Shown here piece by piece: positions 43,148 to 54,031 of a DNA stretch of 64,000 nucleotides. The position numbers and the translations under genes were made by a program. The stretch's first letter is position 1. Each line of letters starts with the position of its first letter. The notes under the pieces are model-generated. The model saw nothing but the letters and a program-made list of their open reading frames with translations, did not search any database and was not told where the DNA came from. Source of the DNA: Fictibacillus sp. b24 (GTDB lineage: Bacteria; Bacillota; Bacilli; Bacillales; Fictibacillaceae). The stretch spans positions 620,001-684,000 of the forward strand of contig NZ_JAUCES010000005.1 of assembly GCF_030348825.1 (NCBI RefSeq), in the 5' to 3' direction.

Positions 43148-46108
43148 ATGAAGTTTAGAAGATTTCTTTGGTTAGGTTTAGCGCTGTGTCTCATTTTCCC
43201 ACAACCATATGCATCTGCTGAAGGCAACAGTCAGGATAATAAGCCTGCCGAACAAGTCGTGGAGGAAAACTATCATACCGTCCTTAACAGTTGGGAGAAG
43301 AAAGGGACAGGGGACGCTTCAGATTTTGAAGCGTCTGTCTCTCCTTCTGATTTTAAGATCAAAGACAAAAAGAACCTTTTGTCAGATTCAGAGAGTATTG
43401 GCTATAACGATCGTGTTTTCTATTGGCATAACCGTGAGTCCGTTTCTTATGAAGTGAATGTGGAAGAAGCAGGACTATATGAGCTAGCGTTTGATTATTA
43501 TCCACTGAGCAATGAGGTTGTTCCAATAGAGGGCGCCATTCAGGTAAACGGTAACTATCCTTTTTATGAAAGCCGCAGAATCGTGTTTCCGGCCGATTGG
43601 AAAAACGAGAAAAACAGCTTCGAGAAAGATCGGTTCGACAACGACATGATTCCGAAGCAGAAGCGGATCGAGCGTTGGAACACGTTAACAGCGGAAGATG
43701 CGAGTCAGCTTCAGCCAGAACCACTTCGTTACGAACTGAAAAAAGGAAGAAATACGATCCAGCTTACGAACCTATCAGGCGAGATGCTACTAGGAAAAGC
43801 GTACGTCAAATCACCTAGCAAACTACCAAGCTATAAAGATTACGTAAAAAAGCATGAAAACGTAAAATTGGCCGAAACAATGATCACGCGTGAAGCCGAG
43901 AAGGACTATGAAAAGAACAGCTCGTACATACGTCCTTTTGCGGCGGATGATTCATCAACGATACCGAGTTCTCCAAAGAACCTTCTTCTGAACACGCTAG
44001 GTTCTGAATCGTGGAAAGACTCCGGACAGACGGTGAACTGGAACGTCAACGTGAAGAAAGAAGGTTTTTACAAGCTAACATTTAAAGTGCTGCAGAACAA
44101 AGAGACGGGTGGTCCGGTTTTTCGAAAACTTTTAATTGATGGCAAAGTTCCGTTTCAAGAAGCTTCACCGGTCACGTTCCCATTCAATAAAAACTGGGAT
44201 AACGTCACGTTAGAAGACGAAGATGGAAAAGCATATCTGTTTTATTTATCAAAAGGAAAGCATCAGATCGGTCTAGAAGCTGACGCCGCACCTGTTGAAC
44301 CAGTTCTTCATACGACGAACAAAGTGATGCGTGAGATGGAAGAGCTGACGCTTGAAATCAGAAAGCTTACAGGGAATCAGACAGATACGTCTCGTGGCTG
44401 GAAGATCAGCGAGTACATTCCAGGTATCGATAAAAAACTTTCTGGCTGGGCTGATGAGCTAGAGAAAGAACTAAACTATCTCAGAACACTTGATAAAACA
44501 AAAGAAGATTCAAAAGATATGGTCTCGCTTGAGATGGCGGTTCAAAAGCTAAGAGCACTTAGCAAAAAGCCGAATGAGATTCCAAGCCGACTTACAGAGC
44601 TGTCAGAAGGATCGTCTTCAGCGGCACAGCTGCTCGGAAACATGCTCGTGACTTTGCCCGAACAGCCGTTAACGGTCGACCGCTTCTACGTGCATGGTGA
44701 TGAAAAAGAAGTACCGAACGCAGAAGCTGGTTTTTGGGAAAAGCTGATCGATTCGATTCAACGCTTCTTCTTATCGTTCTTCTCTGAAAATTATTCAGCG
44801 AGTGAAGCTGAAGAAGATACGTTAGAGGTTTGGGTGAACCGGCCACGTCAATATGTAGAGCTTTTACAAAACCTATCCGATCAAAACTTTACACCAGAGA
44901 CAGGAATCAAAGTAAAATTCTCCATCATGCCGGAAGAACAGAAGCTTATTTTAGCAAGTGCATCGAACAAACAGCCAGATGTCGCACTTGGCATTAGTAC
45001 GTGGCTGCCATATGAGCTATCCATTCGTGGTGCAGCCGTTGATCTGCATCAGTTTGATGACTTCGAAAAATTCAGCAAGCAGTTCTCACCAGGAGCTTTT
45101 CTTCCGCTCATGATCGGTGATTCGGTTTATGCGATGCCAGAAACACAAGATTTCTTTGTGCAGTTTTACCGAAAAGATATTATGCAAGCACTCGGTCTTC
45201 CGGTTCCGGATACGTGGGATGACGTGAAGGGCATCTTGCCAGAACTGCAGCGTTTTGGGATGAACTATTATACGCATATCGCTGGTGCAACAGGCTTTAA
45301 GCCGTTCCAAGCGACCGCTCCGTTCGTGTATCAGTTTGACGGAGATCTGTACGGAAAAAATGGGATGAAGACGGCGATCGGAACAGAAGAATCGCTAAAA
45401 GGCATTCAGTTCATGGCAGAGCTGAACACGATCTACAGCATGCCGTTACAAGTGCCAAACTTTTATAACCATTTCCGATATTCAACACTTCCGATCGGAA
45501 CAGCAAACTTTACGACGTACACGCAACTTACGGCTGCTGCTCCAGAGATCGCAGGATGGTGGGATATTGCTCCACATCCGGGTGTGAAAAAAGAAGACGG
45601 AACGGTAGAGCGCTGGGCAACTGGTTCAGGTCAGTCTGCGATGATCTTCAAAGGTACAAAGAGTAAGGAAGATTCGTGGGAGCTTTTAAAATGGTGGCTG
45701 TCAGAAGATACGCAGACCGAGTTCGCGACCAATCTTCAGATGCTGTATGGACCAGAATACATGTGGAACACGTCGAACCTAGAGGCGTTCAAGAACCTTC
45801 CGTGGCCAGAGCAGCATAAGAAAACGATTCTGAAGCAATGGGAGTATCTATACGAAGTACCGAAGAATCCAGGTTCGTACATGATTGAGCGTGAGCTTTC
45901 GAACATCTGGAACCGCATCGTGTTCGACGGTGTGAACCCGAGATCGGCAGTTGATGATTCAGTCGTTGCGATCGACCGGGAGATCAAGCGAAAGATGGAA
46001 GAGTTCGGATATGTGAAAGACGGCAAGATGGTCAAGCCGTATCCGATTCCTACGATAGAACAAGTGAAAAGTTGGGCAGGCGATGAGAATGAAAAAGAAA
46101 GCAAATAA
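43148..46108 (+). CDS. Giant exported solute-binding protein with tandem carbohydrate-binding-like domains
   Basis: A 986-residue exported protein. A signal peptide (about 1-24, cleaved near ASA-EG) precedes two beta-sandwich domains of CBM6/35-like pattern (about 60-200, [22 protein letters not shown]; about 265-385, [21 protein letters not shown]). A helical linker (about 395-500) and a family 1 solute-binding domain (about 555-985; [45 protein letters not shown]) follow. There is no lipobox, so it is unclear how it stays at the surface. Its end overlaps the next permease by 26 bp. It may recognise long glycan chains and deliver them to the permeases. Confidence 0.8.
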   Translation: MKFRRFLWLGLALCLIFPQPYASAEGNSQDNKPAEQVVEENYHTVLNSWEKKGTGDASDFEASVSPSDFKIKDKKNLLSDSESIGYNDRVFYWHNRESVSYEVNVEEAGLYELAFDYYPLSNEVVPIEGAIQVNGNYPFYESRRIVFPADWKNEKNSFEKDRFDNDMIPKQKRIERWNTLTAEDASQLQPEPLRYELKKGRNTIQLTNLSGEMLLGKAYVKSPSKLPSYKDYVKKHENVKLAETMITREAEKDYEKNSSYIRPFAADDSSTIPSSPKNLLLNTLGSESWKDSGQTVNWNVNVKKEGFYKLTFKVLQNKETGGPVFRKLLIDGKVPFQEASPVTFPFNKNWDNVTLEDEDGKAYLFYLSKGKHQIGLEADAAPVEPVLHTTNKVMREMEELTLEIRKLTGNQTDTSRGWKISEYIPGIDKKLSGWADELEKELNYLRTLDKTKEDSKDMVSLEMAVQKLRALSKKPNEIPSRLTELSEGSSSAAQLLGNMLVTLPEQPLTVDRFYVHGDEKEVPNAEAGFWEKLIDSIQRFFLSFFSENYSASEAEEDTLEVWVNRPRQYVELLQNLSDQNFTPETGIKVKFSIMPEEQKLILASASNKQPDVALGISTWLPYELSIRGAAVDLHQFDDFEKFSKQFSPGAFLPLMIGDSVYAMPETQDFFVQFYRKDIMQALGLPVPDTWDDVKGILPELQRFGMNYYTHIAGATGFKPFQATAPFVYQFDGDLYGKNGMKTAIGTEESLKGIQFMAELNTIYSMPLQVPNFYNHFRYSTLPIGTANFTTYTQLTAAAPEIAGWWDIAPHPGVKKEDGTVERWATGSGQSAMIFKGTKSKEDSWELLKWWLSEDTQTEFATNLQMLYGPEYMWNTSNLEAFKNLPWPEQHKKTILKQWEYLYEVPKNPGSYMIERELSNIWNRIVFDGVNPRSAVDDSVVAIDREIKRKMEEFGYVKDGKMVKPYPIPTIEQVKSWAGDENEKESK

Positions 46109-46985
46109 ACGAGATTATTCACCGTGGATGTTCCTTGCTCCGTATATCATCTTTTTTACAACGTTTATCATCATACCTGTTGCAGCGGCAATCCTTTTGT
46201 CATTTACGTATTTTAACGCGATCGAAACACCGACGTTCATCGGGTTGAGCAACTATGTCGGTCTGATCACACAGGATGAAGTGTTCATGCAGAAGATTCT
46301 GCCAAACACCTTAACGTTCGCATTGATAGTGGGCCCGGGCGGGTATATCTTATCGTTCATACTCGCTTGGGCGCTCGCTCAAGTACCAAAGCGCATGCGA
46401 ACGGTCTTAGCACTGATCATCTACTCGCCATCCATGACAGCAGGTGTTGCGATGGCCGTTGTTTGGACGATCATCTTCTCTGGAGATGAAACAGGTTATC
46501 TAAACAGCTTGCTTCTCACGATGGGTGTGCTGTTAGAGCCGATCCAATGGCTGCAGTCACCTGAGTATTTGATGAAGATCATGATTTTTGTAACGCTTTG
46601 GGGCTCTATGGGTGTTGGATTCCTCGCGATGTTATCAGGTGTTCTAAACATTAACACCGAGATCTATGAAGCAGGATACATCGATGGCATCAACAACCGT
46701 TTTCAAGAGATCATCTATATCACGATTCCGTCCATGAAGCCGCAGATGTTGTTCGGAGCGGTCATGGCAGTCGTTGGAACGTTTCAGGCTGGTGCGATCG
46801 GGGTAGCGCTTTCGGGTGCTAACCCGACACCGCAATATGCGGGTCAGCTTATGGTCAACCATTTGGAGGATTATGGTTTTATCCGTTATGAGATGGGTTA
46901 CGCAGCAGCGATCTCGGTCGTGCTGCTCATCGTTGTATATCTGTTCTCGAAAGTAGCCTGGAGGCTGTTTGGAGAGAAGGACTAG
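46083..46985 (+). CDS. Sugar ABC transporter permease, pair A, MalF-like
   Basis: A 300-residue membrane protein with six hydrophobic segments ([19 protein letters not shown] first) and an EAA loop [26 protein letters not shown]. It starts inside the end of the giant binding-protein gene, so the two are translationally coupled; an ATG six bases downstream is an alternative start. It pairs with the next gene. Confidence 0.88.
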   Translation: MRMKKKANKRDYSPWMFLAPYIIFFTTFIIIPVAAAILLSFTYFNAIETPTFIGLSNYVGLITQDEVFMQKILPNTLTFALIVGPGGYILSFILAWALAQVPKRMRTVLALIIYSPSMTAGVAMAVVWTIIFSGDETGYLNSLLLTMGVLLEPIQWLQSPEYLMKIMIFVTLWGSMGVGFLAMLSGVLNINTEIYEAGYIDGINNRFQEIIYITIPSMKPQMLFGAVMAVVGTFQAGAIGVALSGANPTPQYAGQLMVNHLEDYGFIRYEMGYAAAISVVLLIVVYLFSKVAWRLFGEKD

Positions 46986-47004
46986 CGAAAAAGGAGTGAT
47001 CAAC

Positions 47005-47883
47005 ATGTCAGCCTTTCAAGGGACAAGAATGAACCCGTCAAAGTTTCATAGAAGTCAGCTGAAGTTTCTTGCATTTTTAATTCCACTGGCTATCTTTATG
47101 GCTTTGCCAATCGTCTATATATTCTTTCATGCGTTCAAACCGATCGACGAACTGTTCGCGTATCCACCGCGCTTTTTTGTAGATAACCCGACATTTCAAA
47201 ACTTTGTAGACCTTTTTACAAAGACGAACGATACCGGTGTTCCGATGTCGCGCTTTTTGTTCAACTCTGTTGTGATTACGCTTATCGTTGTCGTTCTGAC
47301 CGTTATCATCAGCACGATGGCAGGCTACGCGCTATCTAAGAAAAATTTTAGAATGAAAAAAGCGATCTTTGAGATCAACACGTTAGCGCTCATGTTCGTA
47401 CCGGCAGCGGTTATGATTCCGCGTTACCTGTTGATCGACGAACTTGGCTTGATCAATACGTTTTTGGTTCATATCCTACCGTTACTCGCGATGCCGATCG
47501 GTCTGTTTCTCGTCAAACAGTTCATCGATCAGATACCGGATGAACTGCTTGAAGCGGCAAGGCTAGACGGAGCATCTGATTTTCAGATTTTCGTACGAAT
47601 CATCATACCGCTCGTCAAACCAGCGATCGCTACCATTGCGATTCTATCGTTCCAGCTCGTTTGGAACAGCGTTGAGAGCTCGTCGCTTTATGTGAACGAC
47701 GAAGGACTGAAGACGTTCTCGTTCTACATGTCGACGTTAACTTCAACCGTTGAAGGAAACAACGTAGCAGGACAAGGACTCGCAGCGGCGGCTTCCTTGA
47801 TCATGTTCGTACCAAATCTAATCATTTTTATAATTCTGCAGAGCCAGGTGATGAACACGATGGCCCACTCAGGAATCAAGTAA
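47005..47883 (+). CDS. Sugar ABC transporter permease, pair A, MalG-like
   Basis: A 292-residue membrane protein with six hydrophobic segments and the EAA loop [27 protein letters not shown] chose the ATG at 47005 behind AAAAAGGAGTGATC; an upstream in-frame ATG lies inside the preceding gene. It forms the pair A channel with the gene before it. Confidence 0.9.
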   Translation: MSAFQGTRMNPSKFHRSQLKFLAFLIPLAIFMALPIVYIFFHAFKPIDELFAYPPRFFVDNPTFQNFVDLFTKTNDTGVPMSRFLFNSVVITLIVVVLTVIISTMAGYALSKKNFRMKKAIFEINTLALMFVPAAVMIPRYLLIDELGLINTFLVHILPLLAMPIGLFLVKQFIDQIPDELLEAARLDGASDFQIFVRIIIPLVKPAIATIAILSFQLVWNSVESSSLYVNDEGLKTFSFYMSTLTSTVEGNNVAGQGLAAAASLIMFVPNLIIFIILQSQVMNTMAHSGIK

Positions 47884-47903
47884 GAAAGTAGGAGGGGGGA
47901 GAA

Positions 47904-49919
47904 ATGAAGCGCATTGCCCAATTTGTAGCATTATTGGTATTCCTGCTTGTTCCGATCTCATCTATCGCTTCTGCTTCTGTCCCTTATCAGACAGAAACGT
48001 TATCAGCAGACGGTCAGACGATCGAAACACAGACTGCTTACACACCGGTCGGCACATTGTTACCAGACGTTGAGATCATGAGCCCGGAAGATATTTTCTC
48101 TGATACAAAAGGAAACCTTTATATCGCGGATTCTGGTGCCAAGAAGATTCTAGTCGCTGACAAGAACGGGAAATTTTTACGCGAGATCGGAAAAGGTGTT
48201 CTTAAATCACCAACTGGCGTCTATGTGGACGAAAATGAAAAAATCTTTGTAGCGGATTATGAAGAAGAAAAGGTATTCCGCTTTTCACAAGACGGCAAGG
48301 TCGAAGAGCAATATGGAAAGCCAGATTCACCGCTTTTCGGTAAAAGCTCTTCTTTTAAACCACAAAAAGTAGCGGTTGACCGTCGCGGCAGCATCTATGT
48401 GATCAGTGAAGGGTCAACGAACGGAATCATTCAGCTTAGTAAGGATGGCGGGTTTCTCGGTTATTACGGCGTAAACAGCACAGAAGGATCGTTTGGCACG
48501 TTTTTGCAGAAGCTTCTCACATCAGAGAGCAAAAAAGCAAATATGTTCATGAAGACACCTCCCGCGCCAGACAACATCGCGCTTGATGATCAAGGTCTCG
48601 TCTATTCCGTAACAGAAGGAACGACGAACGAAGTCATCAAAAAGCTGAACGTTGCCGGCAAGAACATGCTGTTTCCGGATATCTCAGATGAGAAGTCACT
48701 GCAAGATATCGCGGTCGATCCTGACGGAAACATGTTCGTCGTATCAAGCACCGGAGAGATCTATGAATATGATAGCTTCGGAAATTTACTATTCATCTTC
48801 GGCGGTAAAGACGACGGGACGAATCGTCTTGGGTTGTTCAAGCAGCCGACAGGCATCACGATCGATCCTGACGGGAGACTGTACGTTACAGACAAAGAAC
48901 GCGGCATGATCCAAGTCTTTGAATCTACTGCTTTCTCAAAACAAGTGCATGAAGGAATCGCGCTTTTTAAAGAAGGCCGTTATGTAGAGAGTCAGAAGTA
49001 TTGGGAAGAAGTGCTGGAGATGAACTCTTCGTTCGGTCTTGCGCATTCTGCCATGGGTTCTGCTTACTACAAACAGCAAGACTATGATAAGGCGTTAGAA
49101 GAATATCAGTTTGCTAACGACGTGTACGGTTATTCCGACTCGTTCTGGGAAGTCCGTCACGCGTGGATGCAAGAGAACCTGGAAACGGTGTTATTCGCGT
49201 TAATTTTCTTCGCCATTTTGTACTATGTCGTAAAAGTGATCGACAAAAAGAAAGGTATCTTGGATCAGCCTCGCAGAAGGATCGGAGCGATTAAGAAACA
49301 GAGATTGATAGGAGAACTGCTCTTCCTGTTCAAGTTCTTCCGTCATCCGATCGATAGTTTTTATTATCTGAAAAAGAAACGATACGCGTCGATCCTGTCA
49401 GCGACGATCCTATATGTAATCTTAATCGTCGAGTATATTTACAGCCGGTTTTATACCGGATTTATCTTTAAAACGGTGAGCAACGATGCGAACTTAGTCG
49501 GCGAGCTTCTCTTATTACTCGTACCGCTCGCACTGTTCATTGTGGTGAACTATCTCGTTAGTACAATTAACGATGGTGAAGGAAGGTTCAAGGACATCTA
49601 TATCGGAACGATCTATTCGCTCGCTCCGTTCCTTGTGTTCAGTCCGATTCTGACCCTTTTATCGAACGTGCTCACATACAATGAAGCGTTTATTTATGTT
49701 TTCTCGATCCGCATCATCTACTTATGGTGTCTGATCATCCTTTTCATCATGCTAAAAGAGATTCATAACTACACGTTCTCAGACACGATCCGAAACATCT
49801 TCGTCACGCTGTTCGGAATGGTGATCATGCTTCTTGTTGTGTTCATCGTGTTCGTGTTGATCGACCAAGTGTACGATTTTGTTTATTCCATCATAAAGGA
49901 GGCTGTTCTTCGTGTATAA
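47904..49919 (+). CDS. NHL beta-propeller, TPR and Yip1 membrane protein
   Basis: A 671-residue protein. A signal peptide (about 1-25) precedes NHL-type repeats (about 55-345; MSPEDIFSDTKGNLYIADSGAKKILVAD, LKSPTGVYVDENEKIFVADY, FKQPTGITIDPDGRLYVTD) and a TPR-like region (about 350-415; ALFKEGRYVESQKYWEEVLEMNSSFGLAHSAMGSAYYKQQDYDKALEEY). A membrane segment (about 427-445) and a Yip1-like domain with about five further segments (about 480-665) close it. The propeller and TPR should face outside, held by the membrane part. It lies between the permease pairs and overlaps DUF5696 by 8 bp. I infer an accessory or scaffold for the importer; no function is known to me. Confidence 0.75.
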   Translation: MKRIAQFVALLVFLLVPISSIASASVPYQTETLSADGQTIETQTAYTPVGTLLPDVEIMSPEDIFSDTKGNLYIADSGAKKILVADKNGKFLREIGKGVLKSPTGVYVDENEKIFVADYEEEKVFRFSQDGKVEEQYGKPDSPLFGKSSSFKPQKVAVDRRGSIYVISEGSTNGIIQLSKDGGFLGYYGVNSTEGSFGTFLQKLLTSESKKANMFMKTPPAPDNIALDDQGLVYSVTEGTTNEVIKKLNVAGKNMLFPDISDEKSLQDIAVDPDGNMFVVSSTGEIYEYDSFGNLLFIFGGKDDGTNRLGLFKQPTGITIDPDGRLYVTDKERGMIQVFESTAFSKQVHEGIALFKEGRYVESQKYWEEVLEMNSSFGLAHSAMGSAYYKQQDYDKALEEYQFANDVYGYSDSFWEVRHAWMQENLETVLFALIFFAILYYVVKVIDKKKGILDQPRRRIGAIKKQRLIGELLFLFKFFRHPIDSFYYLKKKRYASILSATILYVILIVEYIYSRFYTGFIFKTVSNDANLVGELLLLLVPLALFIVVNYLVSTINDGEGRFKDIYIGTIYSLAPFLVFSPILTLLSNVLTYNEAFIYVFSIRIIYLWCLIILFIMLKEIHNYTFSDTIRNIFVTLFGMVIMLLVVFIVFVLIDQVYDFVYSIIKEAVLRV

Positions 49920-52200
49920 AAAGATAAGTATCGCGCTTCTTACCTTGCTCGTACCGATCTCTGTATTCGCCGCGCAAGATGATAAGAAAAGTACCGAGCA
50001 GCCTCCCGTACCAACGGAAAGTAGTCAAAACGTGATGAAGTATACGTCTTCATCGTTTACGAAGCCTGAGAAAGAGAATGGTGCTCCGATCAAACAGAAA
50101 AACTCGTTTGAAGGTTTTGAAAAAGCAGCCGAGAACAATAATCTTGCTCTTTATGTGAACGAAGAAACGCTCGCAATCAAGGTAGAAAACAAAAAAACGA
50201 AATACGTCTGGAACTCCGGACTCGATAGCCCCGATCAGTACCGACTGAACAAAACGTGGGAACAGATGGCTCAATCAGCGATAACCGTTGATTATATGGA
50301 TCGACGCGGGAAGGTGAAAACCGAGAGTATTACGACGAACGATTCTAGACCACGTGTGAAGATGAACGATAAAGGGTTCACGGCCTCGCTTTACATGAAT
50401 CAATCAAAATTAGAGTTTGAAGTGAACGTGGAACTTCAAGAAAATGACCTTGTTGTTACTATTCCTGAGAATGAGATCAAAGAAAACAAATACACAAAGC
50501 TCATCTCCATGCGCGTTTATCCGTTTTTAGGTGCTGTGAACAAGAGTGAGATTAACGGCTATATGTTCATACCAGACGGATCAGGTGCATTGATTCGTTA
50601 TGAAAAGAACGGAACAAAAGCCGATGCGCCGTTTACGGGATCCATTTACGGTGATGATGAAGCCTTTTTGAAAACGAAAGTGAAGAAGGAAGAAGAAGAA
50701 AAAGTAACACCGGTTGAGCAGATCAAGATGCCAGTATTCGGAACGGTTCATGGTGTGAAGCAGAACGGATTTCTTGCCGTGATCGAAGAAGGCTACACAC
50801 ATGGTGACATTTTAGCGTATCCGTCAGGTGTTTCGACTGATTTTAACTGGATCTCTTCTGAATTCCATTTTAGAAAAGAATATTATCAGCCGACGAGTAA
50901 GAACATGAAGGGTCTAAACGTATATCAAAAAACAAAGAACCCGTTTGGCGTAAAGCTGAGATACATGTTCTTACAAGAAGATGACGCTGATTATGTAGGG
51001 ATGGCCAAAGCGTTTCAAAACTATCTTTCTGAGACAAAACAGCTAGAAAAGAAAGATGATCAAACCGGTGTAAGACTTGAGTTTTTAGGTGGTGAAGTGA
51101 AGGAAGGTCTGTTGTGGGACTCTGTTCTGCCGATGACGAAAGTCACAGACATTCCAAGCATGACATCTGAGCTCAAAAAAGATATCGATGATTTGTTTGT
51201 CGTCTATAAAGGCTGGTCGGAAGGCGGCCTAACGGGCACATTGCCTCAGAAGTTTCCGTTTGAAAGTAAACTCGGAAACAGTGACGACGTAAAGGACACG
51301 ATCGACAGTCTTAAAAAAGATAACATTCCGCTCTATTTTTATAGCGACTACACAAAAGCGTACGACGGAGCATCCGGCTATTCCGGCAGCAAAGACGTAG
51401 CGAAGAAGATCAGTGCCGAGACGATCTCACACAGTGAAGATAAGAAGACATTGTATTATCTATCACCAGAAAAATCTCTAGCGATCGCGAAAGAGGATGT
51501 AAAAGATTTTAAGGAACAAGGCATCTCAAACGTAGCGATCGATACGAGCGGATACACGTTGTTCTCTGACTTTAGCGGAAAAAAATCGAGCGAGCGAAAT
51601 CAGACGATCAAAACGTATCAAAAGCTGTTCGGCACATTAAATAAAGAAGTGGGGAACGTCGCTCTTTATGAACCGAACACGTATCTATGGAATCAGACCG
51701 ACCGCTATCTCGACATCCCGATGAACGCGTCTAACTACGTGTTTGAAACAGACACCGTACCTTTCATGCAGATCGTATTAAAAGGATACATGCCATACTA
51801 CGCACCATTCTCGAACTTTCAGTCAGATTCAGAAGATCAGATGCTGCGCATGATTGAGTACGGGGCATATCCATCGTATCTTTTAACGAAAGAAGCGTCA
51901 CATCTGCTCGCTAAAACTGCATCGAGTGACGTTTATACATCGGAATACTCGATCTGGAAAGAAAAGATTTTGTATCAGTACGAAAACATTAAGAAAAGTC
52001 TTGGTGAGGTAGAAGGCGAAGAGATCGTTAGCCGTAATGTGCCTCAAACAGGCATCGTGGAAGTAGAATACTCAAACGGAAAAGTGATCATCGTCAATTA
52101 TACGAACGCTTCTTATAAACGAAACGGAATGGAAGTTGGAGCGAAAGATTTTGCGGTAACAGAGGGGGGCGGAAGCGATGAAACGACTAAGCAACAATAG
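49912..52200 (+). CDS. DUF5696-type exported protein of the transport block
   Basis: A 762-residue protein starting at GTG behind AAAGGAGG, with a signal peptide (about 1-21, SVFAAQ). A beta-rich half (about 75-345; ENNNLALYVNEETLAIKVENKKTKYVW, INGYMFIPDGSGALIRYEK, GFLAVIEEGYTHGDI) precedes an alpha/beta half resembling a glycosidase-like barrel (about 390-690; DLFVVYKGWSEGGL, IPLYFYSDYTKAYDG, NVAIDTSGYTLFSDF). I recognise it as the DUF5696 type seen beside binding proteins and permeases in Bacilli; function unknown. No lipobox is evident. It overlaps both its neighbours (8 bp and 23 bp), so it is made together with them. Confidence 0.65.
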   Translation: MYKKISIALLTLLVPISVFAAQDDKKSTEQPPVPTESSQNVMKYTSSSFTKPEKENGAPIKQKNSFEGFEKAAENNNLALYVNEETLAIKVENKKTKYVWNSGLDSPDQYRLNKTWEQMAQSAITVDYMDRRGKVKTESITTNDSRPRVKMNDKGFTASLYMNQSKLEFEVNVELQENDLVVTIPENEIKENKYTKLISMRVYPFLGAVNKSEINGYMFIPDGSGALIRYEKNGTKADAPFTGSIYGDDEAFLKTKVKKEEEEKVTPVEQIKMPVFGTVHGVKQNGFLAVIEEGYTHGDILAYPSGVSTDFNWISSEFHFRKEYYQPTSKNMKGLNVYQKTKNPFGVKLRYMFLQEDDADYVGMAKAFQNYLSETKQLEKKDDQTGVRLEFLGGEVKEGLLWDSVLPMTKVTDIPSMTSELKKDIDDLFVVYKGWSEGGLTGTLPQKFPFESKLGNSDDVKDTIDSLKKDNIPLYFYSDYTKAYDGASGYSGSKDVAKKISAETISHSEDKKTLYYLSPEKSLAIAKEDVKDFKEQGISNVAIDTSGYTLFSDFSGKKSSERNQTIKTYQKLFGTLNKEVGNVALYEPNTYLWNQTDRYLDIPMNASNYVFETDTVPFMQIVLKGYMPYYAPFSNFQSDSEDQMLRMIEYGAYPSYLLTKEASHLLAKTASSDVYTSEYSIWKEKILYQYENIKKSLGEVEGEEIVSRNVPQTGIVEVEYSNGKVIIVNYTNASYKRNGMEVGAKDFAVTEGGGSDETTKQQ

Positions 52201-53038
52201 AAACCTTACAGGATTGCTGTTTGTTTCACCATGGATTATCGGCTTTCTCATCTTTACCGCGTTTCCGCTTCTATACTCGCTCTTTTTAAGCTTTCAGGAA
52301 GTGAAGATCACGACAGATGGCATCAAAACGAACTTTGTAAGCTTTGGAAACTATGAATATGCGTTTTCGGTAGACGGAACATTCGTAGACCGCGTCCTAA
52401 AATATCTAGAAGAGATGGTCATCTCGGTTCCGATTATCATCGTCTTTTCATTGATTATCGCCCTTTTGTTGAACCAAAAGATTAAGTTCCGCGGATTGTT
52501 CCGTACGATTTTCTTCCTTCCCGTTATCATCGCGAGCGGACCGGTGATCAAAGAGCTGATCGATCAAGGAATCACGACGATTCCTTCTATTGAACAGTAC
52601 GCGATCTACCAGGCGTTAAGTGATAACCCGGATGGTTTCTTTAACGGAATCCTTCTATATCTGATAAAAAACCTGATCGTAATCCTATGGTATTCAGGCG
52701 TGCAGATTTTAATTTTCTTAGCTGCTCTTCAAAAGATGGACAAGCAGATCTTTGAAGCAGCGAAGATCGACGGTGCGAGCAACTGGGAGTTCTTTTGGAA
52801 GATCACACTGCCAAGCCTAACGCCGATGATCATCGTTAACTTGATCTACACGATCGTGACGTATTCGGTATTCTCGTTGAATCCGATCATCGAACATATT
52901 CAGAAAAACATGTTTAAAGTAGACACAGGTTATGGCTATGCCTCAGCACTATCTTGGATCTACTTCCTAATCATCGCGGCAGCGCTTGCGATCGCTGTTG
53001 GTGTGATGACGGTAAAAAGAAAGAAAAAATACACCTAA
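52178..53038 (+). CDS. Sugar ABC transporter permease, pair B, MalF-like
   Basis: A 286-residue membrane protein with six hydrophobic segments (LLFVSPWIIGFLIFTAFPLLYSLFLSF first) and the EAA loop IFEAAKIDGASNWEFFWKITLPSLTP. It has a GAGGGGGG ribosome site and overlaps the DUF5696 gene by 23 bp. A segment of about 40 residues around IDQGITTIPSIEQYAIYQAL is longer than in the pair A protein. Confidence 0.88.
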   Translation: MKRLSNNRNLTGLLFVSPWIIGFLIFTAFPLLYSLFLSFQEVKITTDGIKTNFVSFGNYEYAFSVDGTFVDRVLKYLEEMVISVPIIIVFSLIIALLLNQKIKFRGLFRTIFFLPVIIASGPVIKELIDQGITTIPSIEQYAIYQALSDNPDGFFNGILLYLIKNLIVILWYSGVQILIFLAALQKMDKQIFEAAKIDGASNWEFFWKITLPSLTPMIIVNLIYTIVTYSVFSLNPIIEHIQKNMFKVDTGYGYASALSWIYFLIIAAALAIAVGVMTVKRKKKYT

Positions 53039-53053
53039 GAGGATGTGATCAAT

Positions 53054-54004
53054 GTGCAAACCAAAATACAGCAAGTGAACAAGTATTACTTAAAAACAAA
53101 ACGCATGTTTTTGGGCATGCAGGGGACAGATGGTCTTCTTTACAAGCTCTTGATCTACGGACTCTTGGTGGGGATCGGATTCGTGTATCTCTATCCGCTT
53201 CTCTACATGGGTGTGTACAGCTTTAAAAGTTTGGATGATCTGTTGAACCCGCTGGTTAACTGGATTCCAACACAGTTTTATACAGGAAACTATGAGCAGG
53301 CAAATAAGGTTCTGAACTTTTTCTCAACATTGATGGAAACGTTGTATGTGACTGTTCTTCCTGCATTGGCGCAGACAGCAGTCGCAGCAGTTGTCGGATA
53401 TGGACTCGCTCGGTTTGATTTTCGCGGTAAAAAGATCATGTTCGTACTTGTGCTCGCAACGTTTATCATTCCGCCGCAGGTGACGCTTATTCCAAGGTAC
53501 ATCTTCTTTAATGAGCTGAACATTCTCGGCAGTTTGAGTGCGTTCTTGCTTCCGGCAACGTTCGGACAAGGGTTGAACAGCGCAATCTTTATCTTGATTT
53601 TTTATCAGTTTTTTAGAGCCGTACCAAAAGCTTTGGAAGAAGCAGCTCAGCTTGACGGCGCAGGGCATTTTCGAATCTTCTTCACGATAGCACTACCGAT
53701 GGCATTGCCTGCGATCATCATCTCGTTTTTGTTCTCATTCGTTTGGTATTGGAACGAGACGTACTTGGCCGCAATCTATTTTGGAGATGCATTAACAACT
53801 CTACCGCTGCAGCTGCAGAAGTTCGTTGCGACGTATCAGCAGATGTTCCCGGCTGAGATGGGAGTGAGTGGCGGCAACCAGTTGAACGAAGGAATTAAGA
53901 TGGCAGGAACCGTTCTGTCGATCCTTCCATTATTAATCGTGTACTTTATCACGCAGCGTTGGTTTGTTGAAGGTGTAGACCGTTCGGGGATTACGGGGGA
54001 GTAA
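53054..54004 (+). CDS. Sugar ABC transporter permease, pair B, MalG-like
   Basis: A 316-residue membrane protein with a basic N-terminus, six hydrophobic segments and the EAA loop LEEAAQLDGAGHFRIFFTIALPMALP. The start is a GTG 11 nt after AAGAGGA; a GTG nine bases upstream is also in frame. It is the last gene of the coupled transport block. No ATPase gene follows. Confidence 0.87.
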   Translation: MQTKIQQVNKYYLKTKRMFLGMQGTDGLLYKLLIYGLLVGIGFVYLYPLLYMGVYSFKSLDDLLNPLVNWIPTQFYTGNYEQANKVLNFFSTLMETLYVTVLPALAQTAVAAVVGYGLARFDFRGKKIMFVLVLATFIIPPQVTLIPRYIFFNELNILGSLSAFLLPATFGQGLNSAIFILIFYQFFRAVPKALEEAAQLDGAGHFRIFFTIALPMALPAIIISFLFSFVWYWNETYLAAIYFGDALTTLPLQLQKFVATYQQMFPAEMGVSGGNQLNEGIKMAGTVLSILPLLIVYFITQRWFVEGVDRSGITGE

Positions 54005-54031
54005 AAGTTATTGATGTGGGTAATGTGGGTG

